Shown here: positions 63,825 through 64,000 of the stretch, one piece after another | How positions within the stretch are numbered: the stretch's first letter is position 1 | How the letters are laid out: each line of letters opens with the position of its first letter | From: Thermovibrio guaymasensis | GTDB taxonomy: Bacteria > Aquificota > Aquificia > Desulfurobacteriales > Desulfurobacteriaceae | Assembly (NCBI RefSeq): GCF_003633715.1 | Contig: NZ_RBIE01000004.1 | Coordinates: forward strand, 16,641 to 80,640 | Direction of reading: 5' to 3' | DNA: 64,000 bases | Notes under the pieces: generated by a model | The model's input: the letters and a program-made list of their open reading frames with translations, nothing else | Databases searched by the model: none | What the model was told of the DNA's origin: nothing | Made by a program: the position numbers and the translations under genes

Positions 63825-64000
63825 ATGGCAAAGCAGAAGTTTGAAAGGACGAAGCCCCACAAGAACGTGGGAACAATTGGCCACGTTGACCACGGAAAAA
63901 CAACTCTCACAGCAGCGATCACCCACTGCCTATCCTTAACAGGAAAGGCCCAAGAAGTATCCTACGACCAAATTGACAAAGCCCCAGAAGAGAGGGAAAG
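63825..64000 (+). CDS. tuf: Elongation factor Tu (N-terminal part)
   Basis: The first 58 codons of EF-Tu, cut by the right edge. [20 protein letters not shown] and GKTTLTAAI give the P-loop, and [13 protein letters not shown] is the usual switch I entry. The ATG follows TTTGGAGGAAG. It follows tRNA-Thr on the same strand. Confidence 0.97.
   Translation, partial: MAKQKFERTKPHKNVGTIGHVDHGKTTLTAAITHCLSLTGKAQEVSYDQIDKAPEERE

Overview
The window (about 43% GC by eye, gene-dense, Lys/Glu-rich proteins, AGG/AGA as the main Arg codons, many TTG and GTG starts) reads like the chromosome of a thermophilic, anaerobic, Gram-negative bacterium. The gene content and protein style suggest the Aquificota, most like the Desulfurobacteriaceae (Thermovibrio/Desulfurobacterium type). 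That placement is inference from recognition, not from a search.

Layout. 1-15.6 kb is ordinary core genome: glmU (cut by the left edge), trpC, rpmB, tlyA, rseP, holA, a Tat-type polyferredoxin, a DedA-like protein, surE, a WYL regulator, hemW, a TPR protein, a pilin-like protein and argF. 15.6-25.9 kb is an accessory island, all on the minus strand, between argF and valS. It holds a dead WYL regulator (one in-frame TAA plus a frameshift), an unrecognised 276-aa protein, and a four-gene operon with 4-nt overlaps (NADAR protein, N-formylglutamate-amidohydrolase-like protein, gamma-glutamylcyclotransferase-like protein, intact WYL regulator). It also holds a 283-aa unknown and an McrBC-type restriction locus. 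In that locus McrB is in pieces: an N-terminal part, an in-frame TAA, an AAA+ core, an intervening 334-aa gene, then a separate 122-aa McrB C-terminal piece. Four genes of the island carry related GGACA-N5-TGTCC-like sites 45-64 bases upstream of their starts, which looks like a WYL-controlled regulon.

26-34.6 kb is core again: valS, tRNA-Arg(ACG) directly upstream of tadA (the enzyme that edits it), tRNA-Ser(CGA), recA, pilT, recX, alaS. 34.7-39.2 kb is the most striking item. It is one 1510-residue octaheme cytochrome c interrupted only by an in-frame UGA. Eleven bases after the UGA sits a 5-bp GC stem with an AGUU loop, the geometry of a bacterial SECIS element, so the protein is probably a selenocysteine-containing, surface-anchored multiheme cytochrome. 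A lipoprotein related to PpiC/SurA chaperones follows.

40.6-64 kb is housekeeping: a PfkB kinase, rimP-nusA-ylxR with a promoter and a terminator-like hairpin in its leader, smpB, a four-domain S1 protein overlapping ispH, plsC, rsmH, proA, an OmpA-type lipoprotein, miaB, a bifunctional-nuclease-family protein, an MnmC-like methyltransferase, the Fo half of ATP synthase (atpZ-I-B-E), hemL-hisB-pheA, an HD-GYP protein, a ferritin-like protein, trmD-rimM, a major porin, tRNA-Thr(GGT) and the start of tuf. No CRISPR array, rRNA, integrase or insertion sequence was seen.
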